A stretch of DNA of 64,000 bases from Crossiella cryophila (GTDB lineage: Bacteria; Actinomycetota; Actinomycetes; Mycobacteriales; Pseudonocardiaceae). The DNA is taken from assembly GCF_014204915.1 (NCBI RefSeq), contig NZ_JACHMH010000001.1:3679001-3743000 (forward strand), read 5' to 3'. The position numbers and the translations under genes are program-made. Below are positions 34,959 through 43,553 of the stretch, piece after piece; within the stretch, counting starts at the first letter, position 1, and each line of letters begins with the position of its first letter. A model generated the notes under the pieces. It searched no databases, was not told where the DNA came from, and saw nothing but the letters and a program-made list of their open reading frames with translations.

Positions 34959-35248
34959 CCAACACTCCAGGCTCTGAGAACACCCGTTCCGTCCCGCTCA
35001 CCCCCGAAGTCACGATCACCGTGCAGGTGGCCAACGGCGTGCCCACTCTGATGATCACCACCGCCGGGTTGGAACTGACCTTCCACCCGGTTGACGCGAC
35101 CACCGTCACTCGCGTCGATCTGGACAAGGCAGCGATCTTGCACGAAGCGGCCCAGGTCTATTTCGACGCGTGTGCGCGCCACCTGGCGGTTCGGGAGTCG
35201 TTCGGCAACTGGCCAGGACAGGACACCCCGATACCCCCAATCGGGTGA
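34955..35248 (+). CDS. Hypothetical protein, 97 aa
   Basis: Beta-strand-rich N-terminal half (EVTITVQVANGVPTLMITT) and a helical C-terminal half. No signal or membrane segment. It is the last gene of the overlapping series that begins at 32292. Not recognised. Confidence 0.6.
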   Translation: MTNTPGSENTRSVPLTPEVTITVQVANGVPTLMITTAGLELTFHPVDATTVTRVDLDKAAILHEAAQVYFDACARHLAVRESFGNWPGQDTPIPPIG

Positions 35249-35348
35249 CCTAATTGGCTGTCCTCCATTTGGACGGAACATTTCATCGGCTCGGACGGTC
35301 CCATGTACGGTGACTCGCTGTACGGGGACGCGTACGAGGGGATGGGTC

Positions 35349-35732
35349 GTGCACGAGGGGAACGGGACCGGGGGCACCAGTCTGCCTTCGGCAGCCGGAG
35401 GCAGTGCCGGATTCAAGGTCAACGAGGACAACGTCCTGCAGATCGCCAGGGCCGTCCAGGACCAGGCGAAATGGTTGTATGCCGAGATCGATGCGTGTTC
35501 GCGGGACATGCAAACCGAACCGGCCCGGCAGGACCCGGTCAGCAAGGACGTGGCCAAGGCGCTGAACCGGAAGCTGGTTGATGACCCGGACTCCTACATC
35601 AACCGGGCGATCGCCTATGCCGAAGAGCTGTCTCAGGCGGTAGAGCAGATGAAGGCCGCGGCCAAGACCTACGGATTCACTGACCAGGACATCACCACGG
35701 CGCTGAACGGCCCGGTGAGTCCCCGTGTCTGA
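35349..35732 (+). CDS. ESX-associated helical protein, 127 aa
   Basis: A GTG start gives VHEGNGTGG, then two long helices (NVLQIARAVQDQAKWLYAEI and INRAIAYAEELSQAVEQMKA) typical of small ESX/type VII-associated proteins encoded next to DUF3558 lipoproteins. It overlaps the lipoprotein start by 8 nt. It probably forms a helical hairpin that pairs with a PPE-like or WXG-like partner. Confidence 0.6.
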   Translation: MHEGNGTGGTSLPSAAGGSAGFKVNEDNVLQIARAVQDQAKWLYAEIDACSRDMQTEPARQDPVSKDVAKALNRKLVDDPDSYINRAIAYAEELSQAVEQMKAAAKTYGFTDQDITTALNGPVSPRV

Positions 35733-36318
35733 ACGCCGACTTCTACCTCTGGCGCTTGTCATCGGGACAGTGGTGCTGACTGGCTGCGGCGTGGGTGGTA
35801 CGGCAACTCCGTCGAGTTCGCCGGCTACGAGCCCCGCTTCAACCGCGGCGCTTCCCGCGCGACCGAAAGCGATCTCCATCGACACGCTCGATCCCTGCAC
35901 CGTGCTGACCACAGGTCAACAACAGCAGCTCCAACTTGACCAGCAACCGGAGCGCAACGGGCCCGGCCAGGCCGACAAGAACGGGAACCGGGGCTGCACC
36001 TTCTTCAAGGTCGGCTCCAGTCCTCGCTTCACCTACCTGGTCACCCCGGTACCGCAGGAAGGTGCCGAGGTCTGGCTCAAAGGGGAGCGCAACGTCCTGG
36101 TCAAGCAGGTCGCCGCGGCTGGTTTCGGCGCGGTCGAGACGCGGATCGGCGACACCGCCACCAGTTCGTGCAACGTCGTCATCGACGTCGCCCCGGGGCA
36201 GAGCCTGGACGTGCAGTTCGGGCTGAAGACAGTGGGCGCGATGACCACGGACCAGGTCTGCGGCAAGGCGCGGGAGGGCGCCGAGCTGATCATGCAGACG
36301 TTGTCCGCGCGGAGCTGA
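35725..36318 (+). CDS. DUF3558-type lipoprotein
   Basis: A 197-residue protein with a lipobox ending VLTGC (Cys21), a Ser/Thr/Ala-rich linker, then a DUF3558-like domain. It has the characteristic DPCTVLT at about 56-62 and three further Cys (GCTFF, SSCNV, QVCGK). Anchored on the outer face of the membrane. Known family context is ESX clusters of Pseudonocardiales. GTG start overlaps the preceding gene. Confidence 0.8.
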   Translation: MSERRLLPLALVIGTVVLTGCGVGGTATPSSSPATSPASTAALPARPKAISIDTLDPCTVLTTGQQQQLQLDQQPERNGPGQADKNGNRGCTFFKVGSSPRFTYLVTPVPQEGAEVWLKGERNVLVKQVAAAGFGAVETRIGDTATSSCNVVIDVAPGQSLDVQFGLKTVGAMTTDQVCGKAREGAELIMQTLSARS

Positions 36319-36347
36319 GCTGCACAAGGTCAACAGGGGGTTCGGGG

Positions 36348-37547
36348 ATGAGCAGTGGAACGGTTGGCAGCTACCGGTTCGAGGGGTACGAGCTGCCTGA
36401 GAAGCACGGCTGGATGCAGCAGGGCAAAGGCCCCGCCGAGTTCGTGGCGGCGCAGGCCGCGGTGACCCGGCTCGGCAAGGCCCTCGCCGAGACCGACGCC
36501 AAGCTGCGCAAGGTGGTCGGCGATCTTGGCGGGGAATGGAACTCCGTCGCCGGGGCACAGGCCGGCGCGCAGATGCAGCAGGCCGCGGGATGGGCCGGGG
36601 AGTCCGGGTCGGCGGCCACGACCACCCAGGGCCGAGTGGTGGCCCAGGCGGATGCGGTGTCCGTCGTAAGTTCGGCGGTTCCTGCGCAGCCGCCGGTCAC
36701 CTACAGCTTCGGCGACGGTTTGGCGGATGCGTTCAGCACCCCGTTGCGGGTGTTCGGGATGAGCAGCAACCTCGACCGCGAGGTGGAGAAGCAGCGCGCG
36801 GCCGACGACGCGGCCAACCGGGCGCTGTATGCCTACCAGTCCAGCTCGCAGTCCCACGTCGCACTGGTCCAGCTGCTGCCCGAGCCGCCCAAGCTCACCG
36901 GGTCGGCCGCGCCGACCGAACCGGGCACACCGCCGGGACCGCCGATCGTTCCGCCGCCGGGAACCCGGCCGCCGGGACCGCGCGGCCGGGACGGCTCTCG
37001 CTCCCAGCCTCCGCGGACTTCCAACCAGGGCAACGAACCCGGTGTGCCCCAGTCGAACGACCCGGTGCGTCCCGGGCCGGTGACGCCGCCGGGCGGTCAG
37101 CGAGAGCCAATCGACCAGGTCATCAGCAGCTTCGACAATCCGAACCCGCCGCCCAACCTCGGTCAGCAGCCCGGACAGCTTCCGCCGCCCGGCGGCGCCA
37201 CTGCGGTGCCTCCCGGTGGTGGGGCTGGTGTCGCAGGCGGTCCGCTTGGCGGCTTCAGCGCCAGCGGTGGACCTGGTGGCGGGACCGGTGGTGTGGGAGG
37301 CCGCGGTGGTGGCGCAGCCGGGGTGGGTAACCAGCAGCCTGGCGGTGTTCGGCCTGTCGCTGGGGCGGCCGGTGTTTCCAGTCGGGCCGGTGCCGCGGGG
37401 CAGGGCTTCATGCAGTCCGCGGCGCCTGGTGCTGGGCGCGGTGAGGAGGACACCGAGCACTCCAACACGTTGTGGGTCAAGGACGACAGCCTGTTCGCCG
37501 ACGACCGCAAGGTGATGCCGCCGGTTATCGGTGAGGGGCCGGAGTGA
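36348..37547 (+). CDS. PPE-like ESX substrate with Pro/Gly-rich tail, 399 aa
   Basis: The N-terminal part to about residue 160 is helical (AVTRLGKALAETDAKLRKVV, then GEWNSVAGAQAGAQMQQAAG) and matches the PPE-like fold; the SVAGAQA turn replaces WxG. Residues about 180-385 are low-complexity Pro/Gly. The EspG gene follows with a GTGA overlap, the usual chaperone-substrate order. It is likely exported by a type VII system encoded elsewhere. Confidence 0.7.
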   Translation: MSSGTVGSYRFEGYELPEKHGWMQQGKGPAEFVAAQAAVTRLGKALAETDAKLRKVVGDLGGEWNSVAGAQAGAQMQQAAGWAGESGSAATTTQGRVVAQADAVSVVSSAVPAQPPVTYSFGDGLADAFSTPLRVFGMSSNLDREVEKQRAADDAANRALYAYQSSSQSHVALVQLLPEPPKLTGSAAPTEPGTPPGPPIVPPPGTRPPGPRGRDGSRSQPPRTSNQGNEPGVPQSNDPVRPGPVTPPGGQREPIDQVISSFDNPNPPPNLGQQPGQLPPPGGATAVPPGGGAGVAGGPLGGFSASGGPGGGTGGVGGRGGGAAGVGNQQPGGVRPVAGAAGVSSRAGAAGQGFMQSAAPGAGRGEEDTEHSNTLWVKDDSLFADDRKVMPPVIGEGPE

Positions 37548-38305
37548 GCCGGATCGGCTCCGTTCTGCGGCTGTCCGGTGTGGAGTTCGAGGCGTGCTGG
37601 GAGCACCTGCAGCTCGGTGAGCTGCCGTACGTGCTCGACCTGCCCAGCCCCGGGCGGACCTGGGAGGAACGCCGTCAGCTGCTCCGCCGGGTGATCGAGG
37701 ACCTCACCGGACGTGGGTTGGCCGACCGGGGCGGGCTGGAGCCCGAGCTGGTGGAAGCAATCTCCATGCTCAGCCGGTTCCGGTGGGCGATCGACGGCCG
37801 CGTGTTCGGTGAGCGGCCCCTCCGCGTCCGGGGTGCGGTGGCCGGGGAACGCGCCGTGCTGGCCCTGCTCGACCAGGACAACCAGGTCGAGCTGTGGCAG
37901 TTGCCTGACCACGCGTTGGTGGGTCAGCTGGTCGCGCTCACCGGCGATGCACCCACTCCGCGGGTCGCTTCGGCCAATGTGCGCGCCGGGGTGCTGGATG
38001 CCGCGCTCCGGTCTGCCGGCGACGACCTGCGGCAGATGACTCAGCAGTTGGTTGACCTCGGCGAACCGGCTGATCAGGCCCGAGCCCTGGCCCATGCCTG
38101 TACCGGGATCGTGGCGATGGGGCAGTTCAGCGTGGTCACCGTCGACCAGGATGGCGCCCGTCGCGGCAGCGAGAACGCGCTCGGCTGGCATCTCGCCGAG
38201 GCGGGGCAGTTTCTCCAGCTCCGCAACGACGGCTGGGTGACCATCACGCCGGGCGGGTCGGCCCAGCTGGCCGGGCAGCTTCGCCGGTTGCTGGCACACC
38301 GATGA
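37544..38305 (+). CDS. EspG-family ESX secretion chaperone
   Basis: A 253-residue protein with the EspG pattern: FEACWEHLQLGELPYVLDLP near the start and the long mixed sheet of the family. EspG proteins bind PPE tips in the cytosol and deliver them to the ESX export ATPase. The GTG start overlaps the PPE-like gene, fitting a dedicated chaperone. Confidence 0.8.
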   Translation: MSRIGSVLRLSGVEFEACWEHLQLGELPYVLDLPSPGRTWEERRQLLRRVIEDLTGRGLADRGGLEPELVEAISMLSRFRWAIDGRVFGERPLRVRGAVAGERAVLALLDQDNQVELWQLPDHALVGQLVALTGDAPTPRVASANVRAGVLDAALRSAGDDLRQMTQQLVDLGEPADQARALAHACTGIVAMGQFSVVTVDQDGARRGSENALGWHLAEAGQFLQLRNDGWVTITPGGSAQLAGQLRRLLAHR

Positions 38306-38328
38306 ACCACGAGCACCGGGGAGGGTGA

Positions 38329-38625
38329 GTGGGATACGGATACAGCCCAGAGGCGCTGAAGGCCGCGGGCAAGGCTGCGGGAAAGGTCGGGGAGAACGCC
38401 TCGGCGATCGACCTCGCCGGAGTCACGGAAATGATCGGCAAAGCGCTGCCGGGGGCAATCTCAGCCGGAGCCGCCACCGAACTGGGAACCGCGTGGCGAA
38501 CGAGCCAACGGACCTGGGCCGGCGACGCCGCCGAGCACGGCCGGAAACTGGCCGACAGCCACGGCGCCTACAACGCGGCCGAGGACAGCGCGGAGGGCTC
38601 GTTGAACCGGAACAGGCCGCGGTGA
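38329..38625 (+). CDS. WXG100-like helical protein, 98 aa
   Basis: GTG 38329 follows GGGGAGGG. Two Ala-rich helices flank a tryptophan turn (ELGTAWRTSQRTWAGDAAEH). Length of 98 residues fits ESAT-6/WXG100 proteins. Its stop overlaps the next gene's start. Probably a partner or targeting module for the DUF1023 hydrolase. Confidence 0.6.
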   Translation: MGYGYSPEALKAAGKAAGKVGENASAIDLAGVTEMIGKALPGAISAGAATELGTAWRTSQRTWAGDAAEHGRKLADSHGAYNAAEDSAEGSLNRNRPR

Positions 38626-40232
38626 TGGTCGCGCTCGCCAATATCCGGCGCTGGCGCCCCAGTGAACTGGACGCCGCCTTCGACGCCCTGGGTAAACGCC
38701 GGGACAGCCTGCTCGGGCTCAACGACGGCCTGGAGGCGGCCAAGTCCCCGCCGGACTGGACCGGTGAGGCCGCCGAGCGCGCGACCGTCGCGCACCGGCA
38801 GCTGGCCGATCGGATGGAACACATCGTGGCCGGGGTCAGCGCCGTGCGCCGGGCGGTCGGTGAGACCTCCGACGCCATCCTGGCGCTGCACCGCGCGCTT
38901 GGCGAAGCCGAGACGCTGGCGGGCACCTACCTGTTCCGCATCAACGACGACGGCAGCCTCACCGACAACCGCGTCGTCTGCACTCCGAAGGACCCGGACC
39001 CCCGCGACCGGGAACGCGCCCGGCTGGAGATCATCGACCGCGTCGAGCAAGTCCTGCGGCGCGCCGAGGACATCGACAACGACCTGGCCGCGGTGCTGCG
39101 CAAGGCGGCTCGCGGCGAGATCGGCGACGGAAACGCCACCAGCCTGGCGGCCGCCGCTACCGCGGGTGAGACCGCCGGTGGGTTGAGCACCCTGGAGCCA
39201 CCCAAGGGCGGTACCCCGGGAGACAACGCCGGGTGGTGGGCCTCGCTGTCCGAAGCCGAGCGCACCGGGCTGTTGAAGAACCGCCCAGACCTGCTGGGCA
39301 ATCTCGACGGACTGCCCGCCACGGTGCGGGACCAGGCCAACCGGGCGCGGATCCCGCTGGAGCGGGCCGCGTTGGAGGCCAAGATCAAGGATCTGTCCAT
39401 GGCCCCGGGTGCCGACGTCGCAACCGCGGGCTACCGGGCCAAGCTGGAGGAGCTGGACGAGGTCGAGAAGACCCTGGCCAAGGGGGACCGGCAGCTACTG
39501 GTGCTGGACACGGGCGGCAACCGACTTAAGGCCGCCATCGCCACCGGCAATGTCGACACCGCCAACCATGTCGCGGTGTTCACACCGGGGATGACCAGTA
39601 ACGTCAAGGACAGCATCAGCGGCTACGACGACCAGATGGAAGAACTGCGCAGGGTTACCCGAGACGAGTCCAAGCGGTACGGGGACGGCGGTTCGGTGGC
39701 GATGGTGACCTGGATCGGGTACGAGGCTCCCCAGACCAGCGAGATCCTCAGCGGCAACTCGGTCGCGCTGGAGGGCTCGGCGACCCGGGGCGCGGAGAAG
39801 CTGTCCTCGTTCCTCAACGGCATCGACGCCTCCCGCAAGGACGATCCCCATCTGACCGCGCTCGGGCACTCCTACGGCTCGCTGACCACCGGACTGGCGC
39901 TGCAGAAGGACACCGGGGTCGACGACGTGGTCTTCTACGGCTCGCCCGGTCTGGGCACTGACAACATCAACGACATGAAGGTGCCCGGCGGACACGCGTA
40001 CATGGTCGAGGCCGACCGGGACATCGTCGCCGACTTCGGCCGCTTCGGCGGGGATCCCTCTGACATGGCGGGGCTGAACCGGATGTCCAGCGACGAGGCG
40101 ACATTGTCGGACGGACGGCGGTTGGAACGGGTGACTGGGCACAGTGACTACATGAAGCCGAACTCGACCAGCCAGTACAACATGGCCGTGGTCATCGCCG
40201 GGTTGGCGGATCGGCGGGTGCCACATGGCTGA
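38625..40232 (+). CDS. DUF1023 alpha/beta-hydrolase, ESX-associated
   Basis: A 535-residue protein. The N-terminal 170 residues form a WXG-like helical module (WRPSELDAAFDALGKRRDSL). The C-terminal domain is an alpha/beta hydrolase of the DUF1023 type with nucleophile motif GHSYGS and downstream acid and His segments (VEADRDIV and VTGHSDYM). ATG 38625 is chosen; a GTG one codon earlier also overlaps the preceding stop. It is probably a secreted esterase or lipase-like effector. Confidence 0.75.
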   Translation: MVALANIRRWRPSELDAAFDALGKRRDSLLGLNDGLEAAKSPPDWTGEAAERATVAHRQLADRMEHIVAGVSAVRRAVGETSDAILALHRALGEAETLAGTYLFRINDDGSLTDNRVVCTPKDPDPRDRERARLEIIDRVEQVLRRAEDIDNDLAAVLRKAARGEIGDGNATSLAAAATAGETAGGLSTLEPPKGGTPGDNAGWWASLSEAERTGLLKNRPDLLGNLDGLPATVRDQANRARIPLERAALEAKIKDLSMAPGADVATAGYRAKLEELDEVEKTLAKGDRQLLVLDTGGNRLKAAIATGNVDTANHVAVFTPGMTSNVKDSISGYDDQMEELRRVTRDESKRYGDGGSVAMVTWIGYEAPQTSEILSGNSVALEGSATRGAEKLSSFLNGIDASRKDDPHLTALGHSYGSLTTGLALQKDTGVDDVVFYGSPGLGTDNINDMKVPGGHAYMVEADRDIVADFGRFGGDPSDMAGLNRMSSDEATLSDGRRLERVTGHSDYMKPNSTSQYNMAVVIAGLADRRVPHG

Positions 40233-40797
40233 AGCCAGGAAACCAAGGCTGCTCGTGGCGATCGTCGCCTGCTACCTGTTCGTCGTCGGTTGTTCGGCAG
40301 GGCCAGGGAGGAACAACGTGAACGAGGTGTACCAGCAGCTCCGCCAGCGCCCGGACATCGGGCAGGCCGTCGCACGTTACGAGGAGATGCTGTCCAAGCT
40401 GTACGAGCGGCTCGCCGCGGATTTCCCTGCCATGGGCTGGCAACGGTCCAAAGACCGGGCCGGCGCTTCGGCGTGCGGCTTCGACTTTCCAGGTCTGAAC
40501 ACCGCCGACGGTGAAAAGCGGGGCCTTGAGGCATGGGAGGCCAAGGGCAACCTGCCCGACCCGGAGTGGAAAAGGGCACTGGTGCCGGTGGGCGAGATCG
40601 CCAAGGGCTACGGCTTTGAGGGCCCAGCAACGATCGTGGACCGCCCCGGGGATCATAAGGTGATCTTCAAGGATGGCTACGCGGCTGAGCTGTCCTTCGG
40701 CACCGCGGTCAACACGTTGCTCACCCTGGATACCGGATGCCACCTCACTGCCGAAGCCCATCGTCGTGGCACTCCAGCCGCCACTAGCACCCCATAG
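40225..40797 (+). CDS. LppA-like lipoprotein, 190 aa
   Basis: Lipobox VVGC at about residues 20-23, then a domain with SACGFDFPGLN and IVDRPGDHKVIFKDGY. It resembles the LppA family found beside ESX-linked hydrolases. It overlaps the hydrolase gene by 8 nt. A truncated paralogue follows directly. Confidence 0.7.
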   Translation: MAEARKPRLLVAIVACYLFVVGCSAGPGRNNVNEVYQQLRQRPDIGQAVARYEEMLSKLYERLAADFPAMGWQRSKDRAGASACGFDFPGLNTADGEKRGLEAWEAKGNLPDPEWKRALVPVGEIAKGYGFEGPATIVDRPGDHKVIFKDGYAAELSFGTAVNTLLTLDTGCHLTAEAHRRGTPAATSTP

Positions 40798-40808
40798 GCG
40801 AGAGTTCT

Positions 40809-41211
40809 GCTGAGTGCCGCGTCAGCTGGCGTGCCGGATTGGCGGGGACGGGTGAGCGCCTCGCCGACGAGATCCCCACCTTGGTGTGGAAGGAATACGA
40901 CGGCAGCAAGGGAGCCTCGGCCTGCGGGTTCGACTTTCCCGGCCTGGGTGTCACAGACGGGGAGAACCGGGGCTTGCCAGGCTCGATGGCCAAGGGATAC
41001 CTCGCGGACACCGACTGGGGCCGAGCGCTCAAGGCCGTGGGTGAAGTGGCCACGGGGTACGGGTTTGAGGGCCGCGTGTCCATTGTGGACCGCCCAGGGG
41101 ATCACAAGGCGATCTTCAAGGATGGCTACGACGCCAAGTTTTCCTTCGGCACCGCGGCCAACACCCTGCTGACCCTACGGACCGGGTGCCACCTCACCGC
41201 CAAGGCACTCC
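40809..41211 (+). pseudogene. Truncated duplicate of the LppA-like lipoprotein
   Basis: The reading frame contains ASACGFDFPGLGVTDGENRG and SIVDRPGDHKAIFKDGYDAK, nearly matching the preceding lipoprotein to TGCHLTAKAL. It lacks the signal peptide, lipobox and first helix. The start region is absent, so it is probably a decaying tandem duplicate. Confidence 0.75.
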
Positions 41212-41470
41212 CGCCACGACCACCTCCTGAACGGCAGCGCCTTGCCGCTGAGGGTCGAGGTCATCGGCGAGGTCGCCTTGTTCGATAGCGGGAACCGGAT
41301 GCCCAACGCTGACGGCTGACTCGGAACGCGGTCTACCTGGCTTCGGCGCCACTGGACGGTGCTCTCCAGCAGGGCTCGCTGACCTCAATGGCCAGCGAGC
41401 CGTGGCAGGCAGGGAAATGTCGAACTCGACAGGAGACCAGGCTCACCGGTAACTGACTGTGATCGGCGGC

Positions 41471-41497
41471 GGGGGCGCGGCAAAATGCCGCGCCCCC
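41471..41497. terminator. 12-bp hairpin with AAA loop
   Basis: GGGGGCGCGGCA, AAA, TGCCGCGCCCCC: a very stable stem between convergent genes, the first of three AAA-looped hairpins in 83 bp. Confidence 0.8.
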
Positions 41498-41508
41498 GAA
41501 CAGCACGA

Positions 41509-41521
41509 CGGCCAAAGGCCG
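41509..41521. repeat. 5-bp hairpin with AAA loop
   Basis: CGGCC, AAA, GGCCG. Short on its own but lies midway between two longer hairpins with the same AAA loop. Confidence 0.5.
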
Positions 41522-41532
41522 CCGAAGAGAAG

Positions 41533-41553
41533 ATATGGGCCAAAGGCCCATAT
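41533..41553. terminator. 9-bp hairpin with AAA loop
   Basis: ATATGGGCC, AAA, GGCCCATAT. Third of the series and likely part of a bidirectional terminator. Confidence 0.7.
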
Positions 41554-41640
41554 CAGGATGAAAGCGCCAGCTGCGAATTCGTGCTTGTGTGCAGGTCCGA
41601 ACGTTGTATCCGGCTTCCATGCCAGGACAGTTCTGCACTC

Positions 41641-42726
41641 TCACCACGGGGGCGGAATCGGCTCGGCGTGGCCGTCGATTCCCCACGTGACCAGCTGACG
41701 CACGAGCGTCGACGGCGTCGTCATCGCAGCGCGGAACACCGCTGGGCTGCCCGATTCCGCCAGCGCGTCCGTCAGGGCATTCAGCCGTCCTGGGCTGCGG
41801 CGTGTGCACAGCACGGCGACATGGACGGTGTCAGCGGGCAGTAGTTCAGCCAGCTGTCGGTACCGCCGGAGGTGGCGGGCAAGGGCCTCGTACCGCCCGC
41901 GACGCTCGGCCTCGATCGCCAGCAGAAACCGGCGGTCCGCGGCCTGGAAGCCGACCAGGGCGTCAGGGAGGATCCACCTCGGGCCGCCCAGGTCACCGAG
42001 TCGGCAGCGGCGAGCGACCCGGAGGGGCCCGACCAACCCCGGCCGCGCCACCAGCAGCCGCCGGATGCCTTCGATCAGTAGTCGATCATGTTCCAGGTCC
42101 TGCTGCCGAGGCCGACGTGGGTGGGCCGTTGCGGTGGCGATCCCGATCGCACGGCCGCATCGGTGACCAAGTTCGGTCAGCACCCACCGCCCGGGTAACT
42201 CGGCGACGTCGGCGATCCAACCGGTACGGCGCCAGTCCCGCAGCACCATCCGCACGTCCCCATCCCGGACCAGACGGCTCCAGACTGCGGCAACCTCGGA
42301 GACCGACCTGCACACCGACGAAACCTCGTGCTGCCCACGGATCGGCAGTGCCCTGGCCACAGCACGGCGAGCAACCTCCCTGCTCGACGCCGTCCACAAC
42401 GGGGCCTCGCCCGAGATCCCACTGATCGCCGCGGCGCCCCTCGGCGTGATCCGGAACAGCCGCGCCGGCCGACCCGGCGCACGGTCGCGGACCAGCCAGT
42501 CGATCTCCCTCAATCTCCGCACCAGCCGACGACACGGCACCGGCGAGAAGGCGTCCGGCAGTCGATCCAAGCAGCCCAACAGCGTCTCGTCGAGCCAGCC
42601 GAACTCGCGCAACGCCCACCACACCGGCCGCCAGGTGCGACTGATCGCCGGTTGCGGCCCCGCCTCCACCAGCCCGATCCGGACGGCGGTGTGCAGCGCC
42701 TTGCCTGGCCGGAGCGCATCGTTCAC
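41641..42726 (-). CDS. Replication-relaxation-like protein, 361 aa
   Basis: A winged-helix-like N-terminal half (ALREFGWLDETLLGCL) is followed by the arrangement of the replication-relaxation family: a LEHDRLLIEG segment, then PDALVGFQAADRRFLLAIEAE and a helix RHLRRYRQLAELL. This resembles a PD-(D/E)xK nuclease core. Such genes are common on actinobacterial plasmids and conjugative elements. The only in-frame upstream start is GTG 42726, which abuts the GAGGAG ribosome site. A well-spaced ATG lies in a different frame, so the true start is uncertain. Confidence 0.65.
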   Translation of the reverse strand: MNDALRPGKALHTAVRIGLVEAGPQPAISRTWRPVWWALREFGWLDETLLGCLDRLPDAFSPVPCRRLVRRLREIDWLVRDRAPGRPARLFRITPRGAAAISGISGEAPLWTASSREVARRAVARALPIRGQHEVSSVCRSVSEVAAVWSRLVRDGDVRMVLRDWRRTGWIADVAELPGRWVLTELGHRCGRAIGIATATAHPRRPRQQDLEHDRLLIEGIRRLLVARPGLVGPLRVARRCRLGDLGGPRWILPDALVGFQAADRRFLLAIEAERRGRYEALARHLRRYRQLAELLPADTVHVAVLCTRRSPGRLNALTDALAESGSPAVFRAAMTTPSTLVRQLVTWGIDGHAEPIPPPW

Positions 42727-42812
42727 CTCCTCTGTAGTCGGGACTGCCGCGGACGCCGCGGCAGTCCCGACCTTTCCCGGCGTACCCGCTCGACCAACGC
42801 CGAGGAGCCACA

Positions 42813-43553
42813 GTGGACACCCCGAAGATCATCCTGGTGACGAAGCCGAAGGGTGGCGTCGGCGCCACTCACGTGTGCGCGCTGTTGGCACACGGCCTGG
42901 CCGCCACCGAGCCCACCCTGTTCGCCGACCTGGAGCCCCAGGGCGACGGTGCGCAGATCCTGGCCGTTCCCATGCGCGCCACCGGCACCGTCAAGGACTT
43001 CCTGTTCGACACCCGCCCGCACGCCGAAGTGCTGCGCGAGATCCCCACCGCCGCCCGCGGCTACTACCTCGCACCCGACCCGGAACTCAACCGCCCGACC
43101 GGAGCGCCGCTCTACGACCCGGGTCGGCTCCGCCGAGCCGCCGCCGAGGCGGGAATTACCTGGGTGGTCGTGGACACCGTCAAGCTGCCCGATACGCGGA
43201 CCCTGGCCGTGCTGGCCGAGGCCGACCTGGTGCTGTGTGTCGTCGCCAACGCCTTCGGCATCCGCACCCTCGCGCACACCCAGGCACAGCTGGCCCGGCG
43301 CGCGCGACCTGATGCCCTGCACACCCTGGTCAACCGGATCCGCAAGGACCGCAGCGAGATGATGTTGCTCGACAGCCTGATCGAGCACGACGACGCGGAG
43401 CGGTTCCGGATCTGTCCCGTCCACATCGGACACGACGGCTGGGTCGCGCACGCGGTGCGCCACAGCCGCAGTCCCTTCGCCGTCGGCAACGCGCAGGCCA
43501 CCCACCGGGCCTCCGCCGCACTCGCCGACTGGGTGCAGGGCAGACTGGCATGA
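42813..43553 (+). CDS. ParA/MinD-like ATPase with altered P-loop
   Basis: A 246-residue deviant Walker ATPase beginning KIILVTKPKGGVGATHV. The signature KGG lysine is present (Lys13) but the P-loop lysine of GKT is Ala18, as often seen in TadZ/CpaE-type proteins. Switch and Walker B strands follow (TLFADLEPQG, WVVVDTVKLP). Immediately followed by a ParB-like gene (ATGA overlap), indicating partition or positioning. The altered P-loop suggests weak or no ATP hydrolysis. Confidence 0.75.
   Translation: MDTPKIILVTKPKGGVGATHVCALLAHGLAATEPTLFADLEPQGDGAQILAVPMRATGTVKDFLFDTRPHAEVLREIPTAARGYYLAPDPELNRPTGAPLYDPGRLRRAAAEAGITWVVVDTVKLPDTRTLAVLAEADLVLCVVANAFGIRTLAHTQAQLARRARPDALHTLVNRIRKDRSEMMLLDSLIEHDDAERFRICPVHIGHDGWVAHAVRHSRSPFAVGNAQATHRASAALADWVQGRLA

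Larger units (their letters stand above)
41212..41640. other. Non-coding region between convergent units, with three stem-loops
   Basis: Between the ESX-type cluster and the minus-strand replication-relaxation gene. It contains three inverted repeats, each with an AAA loop, at 41471-41553. Nothing else was recognised. Confidence 0.6.
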
